A stretch of 64,000 nt of DNA from Desulfuromusa sp. (GTDB lineage: Bacteria > Desulfobacterota > Desulfuromonadia > Desulfuromonadales > Geopsychrobacteraceae), in the NCBI GenBank assembly GCA_021647765.1, contig JAKIUD010000003.1, forward strand, positions 1 to 64,000, written 5' to 3'. Made by a program: the position numbers and the translations under genes. The notes under the pieces are model-generated. The model saw only the letters and a list, made by a program, of their open reading frames with translations, searched no databases and was not told the DNA's origin. This document shows positions 16,088 to 25,489 of this stretch, one piece after another (within the stretch, counting starts at the first letter, position 1; each line of letters opens with the position of its first letter).

Positions 16088-19000
16088 ATGGCGTATTCGT
16101 TTGCGAATAATCCGCTCCTCAGGAAGCATTTCGCAAAGGTTAAGAATATTATCGATATTCCAAACCTCATTGATATACAAAAAACTTCTTATAAAAGGTT
16201 CTTGCAGGCGGATTTGCCTTCTTCAGAGCGCAAGCAAAGTGGTCTAGAGGCAGTTTTCCGGTCTGTTTTCCCTATTCATGATTTTAGCGACACTTGTTCT
16301 ATGGAGTATGTTTCCTATAGCTTGGGTGTGCCTAAATATGATGTCGAGGAATGTCATCAGCGTGGCATGACCTACGCTGCTCCAATTAAGGTGAAAGTGC
16401 GTCTGGTCACTTGGGATGTTGACAAAGATGCCGGTACCCAGTCAATCAGGGATATCAAGGAGCAGGAAGTTTATTTTGGTGAAATTCCACTCATGACAGA
16501 GAATGGAACGTTCATCATTAATGGAACTGAACGGGTTATTGTCAGCCAGTTACATCGTTCCCCAGGGGTCTTTTTCTCTCACGACAAAGGCAAGACACAT
16601 TCCAGTGGCAAAATCCTCTTTAGCGCACGGATTATCCCTTACCGAGGATCGTGGCTTGATTTTGACTTCGATCATAAAGATCTGCTCTGGGTTCGGATCG
16701 ACCGCCGCCGTAAGCTTCCTGCAACCGTATTGCTCAAAGCCCTGGGCTATACGACAGAGGAATTACTTAAATATTACTATGATTTGGAAGAGATCTCCTG
16801 GACTGGTAAGGAATATATCAAGAAAGTTAATTTTGATCTCTTGGCTGGAAAGCGTGCCAGTTCCGATGTCCTCTCCAGTAGTGGAGAAGTGCTGGTCAAG
16901 GCAAATCGTAAATTTACCCGTTCCGCCATCCGCAAGCTTAACGATGATGGCATAGAATCAATTCCAATTACTGCCGAGGAGCTGATTGGCCAGGTTGTTG
17001 CCAGCGATATTGTTGATGAGACGACCGGTGAAGTCATTCTCGAATGTAATGGTGTACTCAGTGAGGCGAAACTCGAGGAGTTACGTGAAAAAGGGATCAA
17101 TACTTTTTCTACATTATTCATTGATCACCTCTACGTAGGTTCCTACCTGAGTGATACCCTCAGGGTTGATAAGGTAGAGACTGCTGATGATGCGATCATT
17201 GAGATTTTCCGGCGTCTGCGTCCTGGTGATCCCCCTACGATAAGAACAGCAACAACCCTGTTTGAAAGTTTGTTCTTCAATGCGGATCGATATGATATCT
17301 CAGCTGTTGGACGTTTAAAGCTCAACCACAAGCTTGGAGTCGATAGCCCGTTGGATCTTTCCACTTTGACGAAGGAAGACATCCTCAGAGTGGTTCGATA
17401 TCTTGTTGATTTGCGTGATAGTAAGGGCTCTGTCGATGACATTGATCACCTGGGTAATCGCCGGGTCAGAGCTGTTGGTGAACTACTGGAAAATCAATAT
17501 CGTGTAGGTCTGGTGCGGATGGAGCGTGCAATTAAAGAGCGGATGAGCTTGCAGGACGTTGATAGCTTGATGCCGCACGATTTGATTAACTCCAAACCAG
17601 TTTCAGCAGTTGTCAAAGAATTCTTTGGTTCGTCACAGCTGTCACAATTTATGGATCAGACCAATCCACTTTCCGAGGTAACCCATAAGCGCCGTTTGTC
17701 AGCCTTGGGGCCGGGTGGTTTGACTCGTGAGAGAGCGGGTTTTGAAGTTCGTGATGTCCACCCAACTCACTATGGTCGGGTTTGTCCGATTGAGACACCA
17801 GAAGGTCCTAATATCGGTTTGATTGCATCATTATCAACATATGCTCGGATCAATGAGTATGGCTTCGTTGAAACCCCATACCGTATAGTTAAAGATGGTC
17901 AGGTCAGCACTGAAATTAAATATTTTTCGGCACTGGAAGAAGAAGGACATGCGATCGCTCAGGCAAATGCACCGATTGACGACAATGGTGTGTTTATTAA
18001 TGAGCTTGTCAATGTGCGAAAAACTGGCGAGTTTTTGCTGTTGCCACCAGACCAGATCGACATGATGGATGTTTCACCGAAGCAGATTGTTTCGGTTGCT
18101 GCTGCTCTGATTCCTTTTCTGGAAAATGATGATGCCAACCGGGCGTTGATGGGTTCAAATATGCAGCGTCAGGCAGTGCCGTTGCTCCGTACCGATGCTC
18201 CTCTGGTTGGTACTGGAATGGAACGGGTGGTTGCTCATGACTCGGGAAATTCAGTTATCTGTCGACACGATGGTGTTGTTGAGAGTGTCGATGCCGATCG
18301 GATTGTTGTCCAGATTGATGATAAGGATATCGATGAGACCGGGACTGGTGTTGATATCTATAATTTGCATAAGTTCAGTCGTTCTAACCAGAATACCTGC
18401 ATCAACCAGAAGCCGATAGTCAAAGTAGGCGATCGGATTATTCGTGGTGAAGTTGTTGCTGATGGTCCTTCTACTCAGTGGGGGGAACTGGCACTTGGTC
18501 AGAATGTTCTGGTCGCATTTATGCCGTGGCATGGCTATAATTTTGAGGACTCTATCCTCATCTCAGAAAAAATTGTTCAGGATGACCGCTATACCTCAAT
18601 CCATATTGAAGAATTTGAGTGTGTCGCTCGTGACACTAAGCTTGGCAAAGAAGAGATCACCGATGACATCCCCAATCTTGGTGAAGACGCTTTGAGTGAT
18701 CTGGACGATTCGGGGATCATCCGAATTGGTGCTAGTGTCAAATCGGGAGATATCCTGGTTGGTAAAATAACGCCAAAGGGGGAAACTCAGTTATCTCCCG
18801 AAGAAAAACTGCTTCGGGCAATTTTTGGTGAAAAAGCGGGCGATGTTCGGGACACTTCTTTGAGAGTGCCACCAGGGGAGGAGGGTGTCGTTATTGGCGC
18901 CAGGGTTTTCTCCAGGAAGGGGTTCGATAAGGATACTCGTACCGAGCAGATCGAGGCACGGGAAATTGAGAAGTTACTTAAGGATCGGGAAGATGAAATC

Positions 19001-20191
19001 CGCATTCTACGTAAATCGACTCGCAATAAAATTCGTTCGTTGCTGGTTGGCTTGACATCTGCGGTTTCATTAGAAGATGAGGCAGGGAAAGAAATACTGC
19101 CAAAGCGGTGTAAAATTACCGATGAGGCGTTTGCTGATGTCCCCTTTAGTCGCATTCAAGAGATATCTGTGACTGGAGACAGCGATGCTGAAGAAAAAAT
19201 CAATAATCTGCTCAACCGCTTAGCTGAGCGTGAGCAGTTTATTACGGCTGTTTTTGATGACAAAATTGATAAGTGCAAGCGTGGCGATGACTTGCCTCCG
19301 GGTGTCATCAAAATGGTTAAGGTCTATATCGCGATCAAACGTAAATTGCAGGTCGGTGACAAGATGGCTGGCCGACACGGTAATAAAGGTGTTTTGTCAA
19401 GAATTCTTCCTCAAGAAGATATGCCTTACATGGAGGACGGTACTCCGGTTGAGATTGTCCTCAACCCTCTTGGTGTTCCATCCCGGATGAATGTGGGTCA
19501 GATTCTTGAGACCCATCTTGGTTTAGCTGCTCGCGGTCTTGGTAATCAAATCAGGAAAGTTATGGAAGAGCAATATAGTGAGAAGGCTCTTAAGAAACAG
19601 ATTAAGGCTGCATATAATGACAAAGAACTTGATGGCTTCATAGATGGGTTGAATGAAGATGATCTGCAGGTACTGGCACGACGCCTGTTCCAGGGTGTGC
19701 CAATGGCTTCTCCGGTTTTTGAGGGAGTCAGTGAGAAGTTAATCAAGGCTGAAATCAAGCGCGCTGGATTTGAAACTAGTGGTCAGATGGTTCTTTATGA
19801 TGGTCAAACTGGTGAAGCATTTAAGGAAAAAGTTACCGTTGGTATCATGTATATGCTCAAACTACATCACTTGGTCGATGATAAAATTCATGCCAGATCA
19901 ATTGGTCCCTATAGTCTGGTAACTCAGCAGCCCCTTGGCGGTAAAGCGCAATTTGGTGGTCAGCGACTCGGGGAGATGGAGGTCTGGGCAATGGAGGCCT
20001 ATGGAGCAGCTCATGCTCTGCAGGAATTCTTGACTGTTAAGTCAGATGATGTTGCCGGGCGAACCCGAATGTATGAGGCTATTGTTAAGGGGAAACAGAC
20101 CCTTGAAGCTGGCTTGCCAGAGTCTTTTAACGTGCTGATCAAAGAACTTCAGGCTCTTTGCCTGGATGTTGATCTGCTGGAAGAGGATTAG
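16088..20191 (+). CDS. rpoB: RNA polymerase beta subunit
   Basis: RpoB forms one jaw of the core enzyme and part of the catalytic site. At 1367 residues it is of proteobacterial length. The rifampicin region at about residues 515-545 (SSQLSQFMDQTNPLSEVTHK, then SALGPGGL) carries the usual sensitive residues. The C-terminal part has GDKMAGRHGNKGV and the conserved clamp segment GGKAQFGGQRLGEMEVWAME. AAGGAG stands six bases before the ATG. It is followed by rpoC after 75 bp. Confidence 0.98.
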   Translation: MAYSFANNPLLRKHFAKVKNIIDIPNLIDIQKTSYKRFLQADLPSSERKQSGLEAVFRSVFPIHDFSDTCSMEYVSYSLGVPKYDVEECHQRGMTYAAPIKVKVRLVTWDVDKDAGTQSIRDIKEQEVYFGEIPLMTENGTFIINGTERVIVSQLHRSPGVFFSHDKGKTHSSGKILFSARIIPYRGSWLDFDFDHKDLLWVRIDRRRKLPATVLLKALGYTTEELLKYYYDLEEISWTGKEYIKKVNFDLLAGKRASSDVLSSSGEVLVKANRKFTRSAIRKLNDDGIESIPITAEELIGQVVASDIVDETTGEVILECNGVLSEAKLEELREKGINTFSTLFIDHLYVGSYLSDTLRVDKVETADDAIIEIFRRLRPGDPPTIRTATTLFESLFFNADRYDISAVGRLKLNHKLGVDSPLDLSTLTKEDILRVVRYLVDLRDSKGSVDDIDHLGNRRVRAVGELLENQYRVGLVRMERAIKERMSLQDVDSLMPHDLINSKPVSAVVKEFFGSSQLSQFMDQTNPLSEVTHKRRLSALGPGGLTRERAGFEVRDVHPTHYGRVCPIETPEGPNIGLIASLSTYARINEYGFVETPYRIVKDGQVSTEIKYFSALEEEGHAIAQANAPIDDNGVFINELVNVRKTGEFLLLPPDQIDMMDVSPKQIVSVAAALIPFLENDDANRALMGSNMQRQAVPLLRTDAPLVGTGMERVVAHDSGNSVICRHDGVVESVDADRIVVQIDDKDIDETGTGVDIYNLHKFSRSNQNTCINQKPIVKVGDRIIRGEVVADGPSTQWGELALGQNVLVAFMPWHGYNFEDSILISEKIVQDDRYTSIHIEEFECVARDTKLGKEEITDDIPNLGEDALSDLDDSGIIRIGASVKSGDILVGKITPKGETQLSPEEKLLRAIFGEKAGDVRDTSLRVPPGEEGVVIGARVFSRKGFDKDTRTEQIEAREIEKLLKDREDEIRILRKSTRNKIRSLLVGLTSAVSLEDEAGKEILPKRCKITDEAFADVPFSRIQEISVTGDSDAEEKINNLLNRLAEREQFITAVFDDKIDKCKRGDDLPPGVIKMVKVYIAIKRKLQVGDKMAGRHGNKGVLSRILPQEDMPYMEDGTPVEIVLNPLGVPSRMNVGQILETHLGLAARGLGNQIRKVMEEQYSEKALKKQIKAAYNDKELDGFIDGLNEDDLQVLARRLFQGVPMASPVFEGVSEKLIKAEIKRAGFETSGQMVLYDGQTGEAFKEKVTVGIMYMLKLHHLVDDKIHARSIGPYSLVTQQPLGGKAQFGGQRLGEMEVWAMEAYGAAHALQEFLTVKSDDVAGRTRMYEAIVKGKQTLEAGLPESFNVLIKELQALCLDVDLLEED

Positions 20192-20266
20192 GGAAAACCC
20201 AGCCAGTAAACGTTAAGTTGTGAATTTATAGAAATTAAAGCACTCATCCTACAAGGAGAATGCGTT

Positions 20267-23200
20267 TTGGAAGATATCTTCAGTCTCTTTGAACGTCCGA
20301 AAGATCCATTGAGTTTTAGCTCTATTCAGTTGTCGCTGGCATCACCGGAAAAGATCCGTGAGCGCTCTTTCGGTGAGGTAAAAAAACCAGAAACCATTAA
20401 CTACCGGACTTTTAAGCCCGAGCGTGATGGTCTTTTCTGTGCCAAGATCTTTGGTCCCACAAAAGATTACGAATGTAATTGCGGTAAGTACAAGCGGATG
20501 AAGCACCGTGGTATCGTTTGTGAAAAGTGTGGTGTAGAAGTTATTCCGAGCAAGGTTCGGCGCGAGCGGTTGGGTCATATTGATCTGGCCTGCCCGGTTG
20601 CCCATATCTGGTTTCTCAAATCTCTGCCGTCACGGATTGGCGCGTTACTTGATATGACCCTCAAGGACTTGGAGAAGGTTCTGTATTTTGAGGCCTATGT
20701 GGTTCTTGATCCTGGTGAGACATCCCTGGAAAAGGGGCAATTACTTCCTGAAGATAAATACAGTGAAGCGATGGATGAGTTCGCTGGGCAATTTGTTGCT
20801 GGAATGGGTGCCGAAGCGGTTCGCGAGCTGTTGGTTGAACTTGATCTGGTTGAGGTTGGTGATCGGCTGCGGATCGAGATGAAAGAAGCAACCAGTGAAG
20901 CAAAACGGAAGAAGGTTTCCAAGCGGCTGAAAGTGATTAATTCATTTCGTCAAAGTCATAATCAACCGGAATGGATGATTCTGGAAACTGTGCCAGTTTT
21001 GCCACCAGAATTGCGTCCTTTGGTGCCTTTAGATGGTGGCCGATTTGCGACATCCGATCTGAATGATCTTTATCGCCGGGTTATCAACCGGAATAACCGT
21101 CTTAAAAGATTGATGGAATTGCGCGCTCCAGAGGTCATTATCCGGAATGAAAAGCGGATGCTTCAAGAGGCAGTTGATGCCCTTTTTGACAACGGTCGCC
21201 GTGGTCGCGCAATTACTGGCCCAAGTAAGCGTCCACTGAAATCATTATCCGATATGCTTAAGGGTAAGGGGGGACGTTTTCGTCAGAACCTACTTGGAAA
21301 GCGGGTCGATTATTCTGGCCGATCAGTTATCGTCGTTGGCCCGGAATTGAAATTACACCAGTGTGGTTTGCCAAAAAAAATGGCACTTGAGTTGTTTAAG
21401 CCCTTTATCTATCAGAAACTTGATGAAAGAGGTTTATCGACAACAGTTAAAAGTGCCAAAAAAATGGTAGAAAAAGAGAAGACCGAAGTTTGGGATATTC
21501 TGGAAGAGGTGATAAAAGAGCACCCGGTTATGCTCAACCGTGCTCCGACGCTTCACCGGCTTGGTATTCAGGCCTTTGAACCGGTTTTAATTGAGGGGAA
21601 GGCTATCCAGTTACATCCGCTGGTTTGTACCGCTTTTAATGCTGACTTTGACGGTGACCAGATGGCTGTTCATCTGCCCCTTTCAATTGAGAGTCAGATT
21701 GAAGCCCGGGTGCTGATGATGTCGACCAATAACATCCTTTCTCCCGCAAGCGGAAAGCCAATCATTGTCCCATCACAGGATATGGTTCTTGGTCTCTACT
21801 ACATGACAAAAGAGCGCCCATTTGTTACTGGCACGGGTAAGGTCTTTGCTTCGAGGGATGAGGTGCGGATGGCTTATGATGCTGGTGAGGCAGATCTTCA
21901 GGCCGCCATTAAAGTTCGCATGTCTCCAGTCCAGGGAGCTCCGGTTGAGCGCATTGCGACAACTGTCGGACGAATATTACTGCGTGAAGTTGTTCCTGAT
22001 GCCATTGACTTTACGCATGTAAATAAAGTTATGGGTAAGAAGCAGGTTGCTGACTTGATTGATATCAGCTTCCGTTATGCTGGAAATAAAGAGACGGTTA
22101 TTCTTGCAGACAAAATCAAGGAGACAGGGTTCCGTTATTCAAGTTTGGCCGGGGTTTCGATCTGTCTCGATGATATGGTTATCCCTGAGACTAAAGAGGC
22201 AAGGATCAAAGTTTCTGCAGAGGAAGTGAAAGATATCCAGCAGCAATATACCGAGGGGCTGATAACCGATGGTGAGCGCTATAATAAGGTTATTGATATC
22301 TGGGCCAAGTGTACCGAGGATATTGCTGGAACCATGCTTGGAAATATTGCTGTCGAAAAAATCAAATCTGCGGAGGGTGAGGAGGTCGAGGTCTCATCCT
22401 TTAATGCTATCCATATGATGGCCGATTCGGGAGCTCGAGGAAGTGCTCAGCAGATCCGTCAGCTAGCGGGTATGCGTGGTTTGATGGCGAAACCGGACGG
22501 CTCGATTATTGAGACACCAATTACAGCTAACTTCCGTGAAGGTTTAACTGTTCTGCAGTATTTTATCTCAACTCACGGTGCCCGTAAAGGTTTGGCTGAT
22601 ACTGCGTTGAAAACAGCAAACTCCGGCTATTTGACCCGTCGTCTTGTCGATGTTGCCCAGGATGCCATTATTATAGAGCGTGATTGTGACACTCTTGATG
22701 GTATTGAGGTTTCTTCTCTTACTGAGGGTGGTGAGATAATCGAACGTCTTGGTGATCGAATCCTGGGTCGGGTTGCGCTGGAAGATGTTGTTGACCCGGT
22801 TACTGATCAAGTTCTAGTCGAGGCCAATCAGTTGATAGATGAAAGTTTGGTTGCGGTTATTGAGGAAGCTGGAATAGAGAGAGTTAAAATCCGTTCGGTT
22901 CTGACCTGTAAAAGTCGGCGTGGTATTTGTGCTCTTTGTTATGGCCGTGATTTGGCACGTGGTCATCTGGTTAACCTTGGTGAGGCTGTTGGGGTTATCG
23001 CAGCTCAGTCAATTGGTGAGCCGGGGACTCAGTTAACGATGCGTACCTTCCATATTGGAGGTACGGCCTCGCGTCGTGCAGAGCAGACCGCTCTTGAAGC
23101 ACGTTTTGATGGCACGCTCAAATTTATCAACCTGATTACGGTTGATAATGCGAATGGTTTTCCAGTGGTTATGAACCGTAAAGGTGAGATTGCTGTTGTT

Positions 23201-24421
23201 GACGATACCGGTCGTGAGCGTGAGCGTTACGGGGTTGTTTACGGTGCTTGCTTAACTCGCCAGGAGGGTGGTGAAGTCAAGAGTGGAGATGTTCTGGCGG
23301 AATGGGATCCCTACACTGTACCGATTATTACCGAGGTCGGTGGTATTGTCCACTATGGTGATATTGCTGAGGGGGTCACCATGCAGGAGCAGGTTGACGA
23401 GGTTACAGGTCTTTCACGTAAGGTGATCACCGAGTCCAAGTCTGCTGACAAGCGACCGAGGATTACCCTGAAGGGGGCAGACGGCAAAACTGTTAAGCTG
23501 CCAAATGGGACTCAGGCGCGTTACATGTTGCCCATTGGCGCCAATCTCACTGTTGAGGAAGGGGCAGAGCTCCATGCCGGTGCAATTCTGGCTAAGATTC
23601 CTCGTGAGACGACAAAAACTAAAGATATTACTGGTGGTTTGCCACGTGTTGCCGAGCTATTTGAAGCGCGCAAACCGAAAGAACTGGCGGTTATTACTGA
23701 GATTGATGGGATAGTCTCCTATGGTAAAGACGCAAAGGGTAAACGTAAGATTGTTGTCACCCCTGAAATTGGTGAACCGGCTGAATACCTGATTCCGAAA
23801 GGAAAGCACATTTCTGTCCATGAAGGAGATTTCCTTCATGCTGGCGAAGAGCTGGTCGATGGATCCAGTAATCCTCACGATATTTTGCGTGTTCTTGGTA
23901 GTAAAGAACTGTCAAAATATCTGGTTGCTGAAGTTCAAGAGGTTTATCGTTTACAAGGGGTTAAAATTAACGATAAACATATTGAAACTATTGTCCGGCA
24001 AATGCTGCGGAAAGTGCAGATTAAAGATGTTGGTGATGCAAATTTCCTGATTGATGACCAAATTGACCGTTGGGTTTTTGAGGCAGAAAATAACCGGATT
24101 ATTGCAGACGGTGGCCAGCCAGCTATCGGTGAGCCAATTATGTTGGGGATCACCAAGGCCTCTCTCTCCACTGAATCCTTTATCTCGGCAGCTTCCTTTC
24201 AGGAGACAACCAAGGTCTTGACTCAGGCTTCGATTCAGGGGAAAACTGACCCCCTCCTTGGACTGAAGGAGAACGTTATTATGGGTCGATTGATACCGGC
24301 GGGAACGGGTGTTGGTCAGTATCGTTCTGCTGAACTGCTAATTCCTGAACCAGAAGTCAAGATGGAAGAGCCCATTGTCATAGATGAATCTGAAACAGAG
24401 AGCACTGAAGAGTCAGATTGA
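20267..24421 (+). CDS. rpoC: RNA polymerase beta' subunit
   Basis: RpoC carries the catalytic Mg2+ of RNA polymerase in NADFDGDQMAVH (about residues 455-466). An N-terminal zinc finger (CNCGKYK and CEKCGVE, about 65-85) and a second zinc site near CKSRRGICALCYG complete the family marks. At 1384 residues it has the proteobacterial layout. The start is TTG at 20267, set by AAGGAG eight bases upstream and by the family N-terminus MEDIFSLFERPKDP. Confidence 0.98.
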   Translation: MEDIFSLFERPKDPLSFSSIQLSLASPEKIRERSFGEVKKPETINYRTFKPERDGLFCAKIFGPTKDYECNCGKYKRMKHRGIVCEKCGVEVIPSKVRRERLGHIDLACPVAHIWFLKSLPSRIGALLDMTLKDLEKVLYFEAYVVLDPGETSLEKGQLLPEDKYSEAMDEFAGQFVAGMGAEAVRELLVELDLVEVGDRLRIEMKEATSEAKRKKVSKRLKVINSFRQSHNQPEWMILETVPVLPPELRPLVPLDGGRFATSDLNDLYRRVINRNNRLKRLMELRAPEVIIRNEKRMLQEAVDALFDNGRRGRAITGPSKRPLKSLSDMLKGKGGRFRQNLLGKRVDYSGRSVIVVGPELKLHQCGLPKKMALELFKPFIYQKLDERGLSTTVKSAKKMVEKEKTEVWDILEEVIKEHPVMLNRAPTLHRLGIQAFEPVLIEGKAIQLHPLVCTAFNADFDGDQMAVHLPLSIESQIEARVLMMSTNNILSPASGKPIIVPSQDMVLGLYYMTKERPFVTGTGKVFASRDEVRMAYDAGEADLQAAIKVRMSPVQGAPVERIATTVGRILLREVVPDAIDFTHVNKVMGKKQVADLIDISFRYAGNKETVILADKIKETGFRYSSLAGVSICLDDMVIPETKEARIKVSAEEVKDIQQQYTEGLITDGERYNKVIDIWAKCTEDIAGTMLGNIAVEKIKSAEGEEVEVSSFNAIHMMADSGARGSAQQIRQLAGMRGLMAKPDGSIIETPITANFREGLTVLQYFISTHGARKGLADTALKTANSGYLTRRLVDVAQDAIIIERDCDTLDGIEVSSLTEGGEIIERLGDRILGRVALEDVVDPVTDQVLVEANQLIDESLVAVIEEAGIERVKIRSVLTCKSRRGICALCYGRDLARGHLVNLGEAVGVIAAQSIGEPGTQLTMRTFHIGGTASRRAEQTALEARFDGTLKFINLITVDNANGFPVVMNRKGEIAVVDDTGRERERYGVVYGACLTRQEGGEVKSGDVLAEWDPYTVPIITEVGGIVHYGDIAEGVTMQEQVDEVTGLSRKVITESKSADKRPRITLKGADGKTVKLPNGTQARYMLPIGANLTVEEGAELHAGAILAKIPRETTKTKDITGGLPRVAELFEARKPKELAVITEIDGIVSYGKDAKGKRKIVVTPEIGEPAEYLIPKGKHISVHEGDFLHAGEELVDGSSNPHDILRVLGSKELSKYLVAEVQEVYRLQGVKINDKHIETIVRQMLRKVQIKDVGDANFLIDDQIDRWVFEAENNRIIADGGQPAIGEPIMLGITKASLSTESFISAASFQETTKVLTQASIQGKTDPLLGLKENVIMGRLIPAGTGVGQYRSAELLIPEPEVKMEEPIVIDESETESTEESD

Positions 24422-24494
24422 GTCGAGGTTAGAGACTTTATTCGGGGGGGGTATTTGTTCAGCAAAGACTAATCTTTAAGTGAGAAAAAAGGAC

Positions 24495-24523
24495 TTGACA
24501 AAGAGGGTGTCGATTGATAATCT
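24495..24523 (+). promoter_or_regulatory. Sigma-70 promoter of the str operon
   Basis: A perfect TTGACA (24495-24500), a 17-bp spacer and TAATCT (24518-24523) lie about 70 bp before rpsL. A small hairpin (CTGCGGG with CCCCACAG) follows in the leader. This separates rpsL-rpsG-fusA-tuf from rpoBC. Confidence 0.8.
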
Positions 24524-24594
24524 CTGCGGGTTTTTCCCCACAGAAGGATCGGCTTTAGTAGCTGAAATAACGATAGAGATTTTGGAGAAGTTAG

Positions 24595-24966
24595 ATGCCA
24601 ACTATTAACCAATTGATTCGCAATGGACGTAAAAAAAAGGTGACGAAATCGACTGCACCTGCACTGAAGTCTTGTCCGCAGCGGCGAGGAGTTTGTACCC
24701 GTGTCTATACAACAACTCCTAAAAAGCCAAACTCGGCGTTGCGAAAAGTTGCTCGTGTTCGTTTGACAAATGGGATTGTTGTAACCTCATACATCCCAGG
24801 GGTGGGGCATAACTTACAAGAGCACTCCGTTGTATTAATTCGTGGTGGTCGGGTTAAAGACTTGCCTGGTGTTCGTTATCATATTGTGCGTGGAACTCTT
24901 GATCTTGCCGCAGTTAAAGATCGTAAGCAGGGTCGCTCCAAATATGGCGCTAAGCGCCCGAAGTAA
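24595..24966 (+). CDS. rpsL: 30S ribosomal protein S12
   Basis: S12 lies in the decoding centre and is the site of streptomycin resistance mutations. This 123-residue copy has the wild-type TTPKKPNSALRK and GGRVKDLPGVRYH segments, which predicts a drug-sensitive form. It is the first gene after the str promoter, and rpsG follows after 25 bp. Confidence 0.97.
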   Translation: MPTINQLIRNGRKKKVTKSTAPALKSCPQRRGVCTRVYTTTPKKPNSALRKVARVRLTNGIVVTSYIPGVGHNLQEHSVVLIRGGRVKDLPGVRYHIVRGTLDLAAVKDRKQGRSKYGAKRPK

Positions 24967-24991
24967 TTTATAGTCTGAGGAAGAGGACGTT

Positions 24992-25462
24992 ATGCCAAGG
25001 AGAAGAGAGGTCCCTAAGCGGATCATTCTGCCCGATCCCAAGTTTGGGGATCTGTTAGTTGCCAAGTTTGTAAATAATGTCATGGTTGACGGAAAAAAGA
25101 GCACTGCTGAGCAGATTGTTTACGGTGCTTTTGATTTGGTTGCTGAACGATCAGGAAATGATCCCCTGGAAGTTTTTAAAACAGCAATGGAAAATGTTCG
25201 TCCAGTGCTTGAGGTTAAGTCGCGTCGTGTTGGTGGTTCCACTTATCAGGTTCCAATTGAGGTGAGCCCATCTCGTCGTACTGCGTTAGCCATGCGGTGG
25301 ATTGCGATTTATGCAAAAGCGCGCAGTGAGAAAACTATGCGTGAGCGTCTTGCCGGAGAGTTTCTCGATGCTTTTAATAATCGTGGTGCTGCGGTTAAGA
25401 AACGTGAAGATACGCACCGTATGGCAGATGCTAATAAGGCCTTTGCTCATTATCGTTGGTAG
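24992..25462 (+). CDS. rpsG: 30S ribosomal protein S7
   Basis: S7 starts assembly of the 30S head and contacts tRNA at the E site. The 156-residue protein begins MPRRREVPKRIILPDPK and ends KAFAHYRW, as usual. GAGGA precedes the ATG. fusA begins 27 bp after its stop. Confidence 0.97.
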   Translation: MPRRREVPKRIILPDPKFGDLLVAKFVNNVMVDGKKSTAEQIVYGAFDLVAERSGNDPLEVFKTAMENVRPVLEVKSRRVGGSTYQVPIEVSPSRRTALAMRWIAIYAKARSEKTMRERLAGEFLDAFNNRGAAVKKREDTHRMADANKAFAHYRW

Positions 25463-25489
25463 TTCGGTTTGTTTGGTCAGGAGTAGGTA

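Noticed and set aside
17631..17720. Rifampicin or streptomycin resistance alleles in rpoB and rpsL
   Set aside because: The rpoB region and the S12 PKKPNSA and GGRVKDLPG segments carry the usual sensitive residues.
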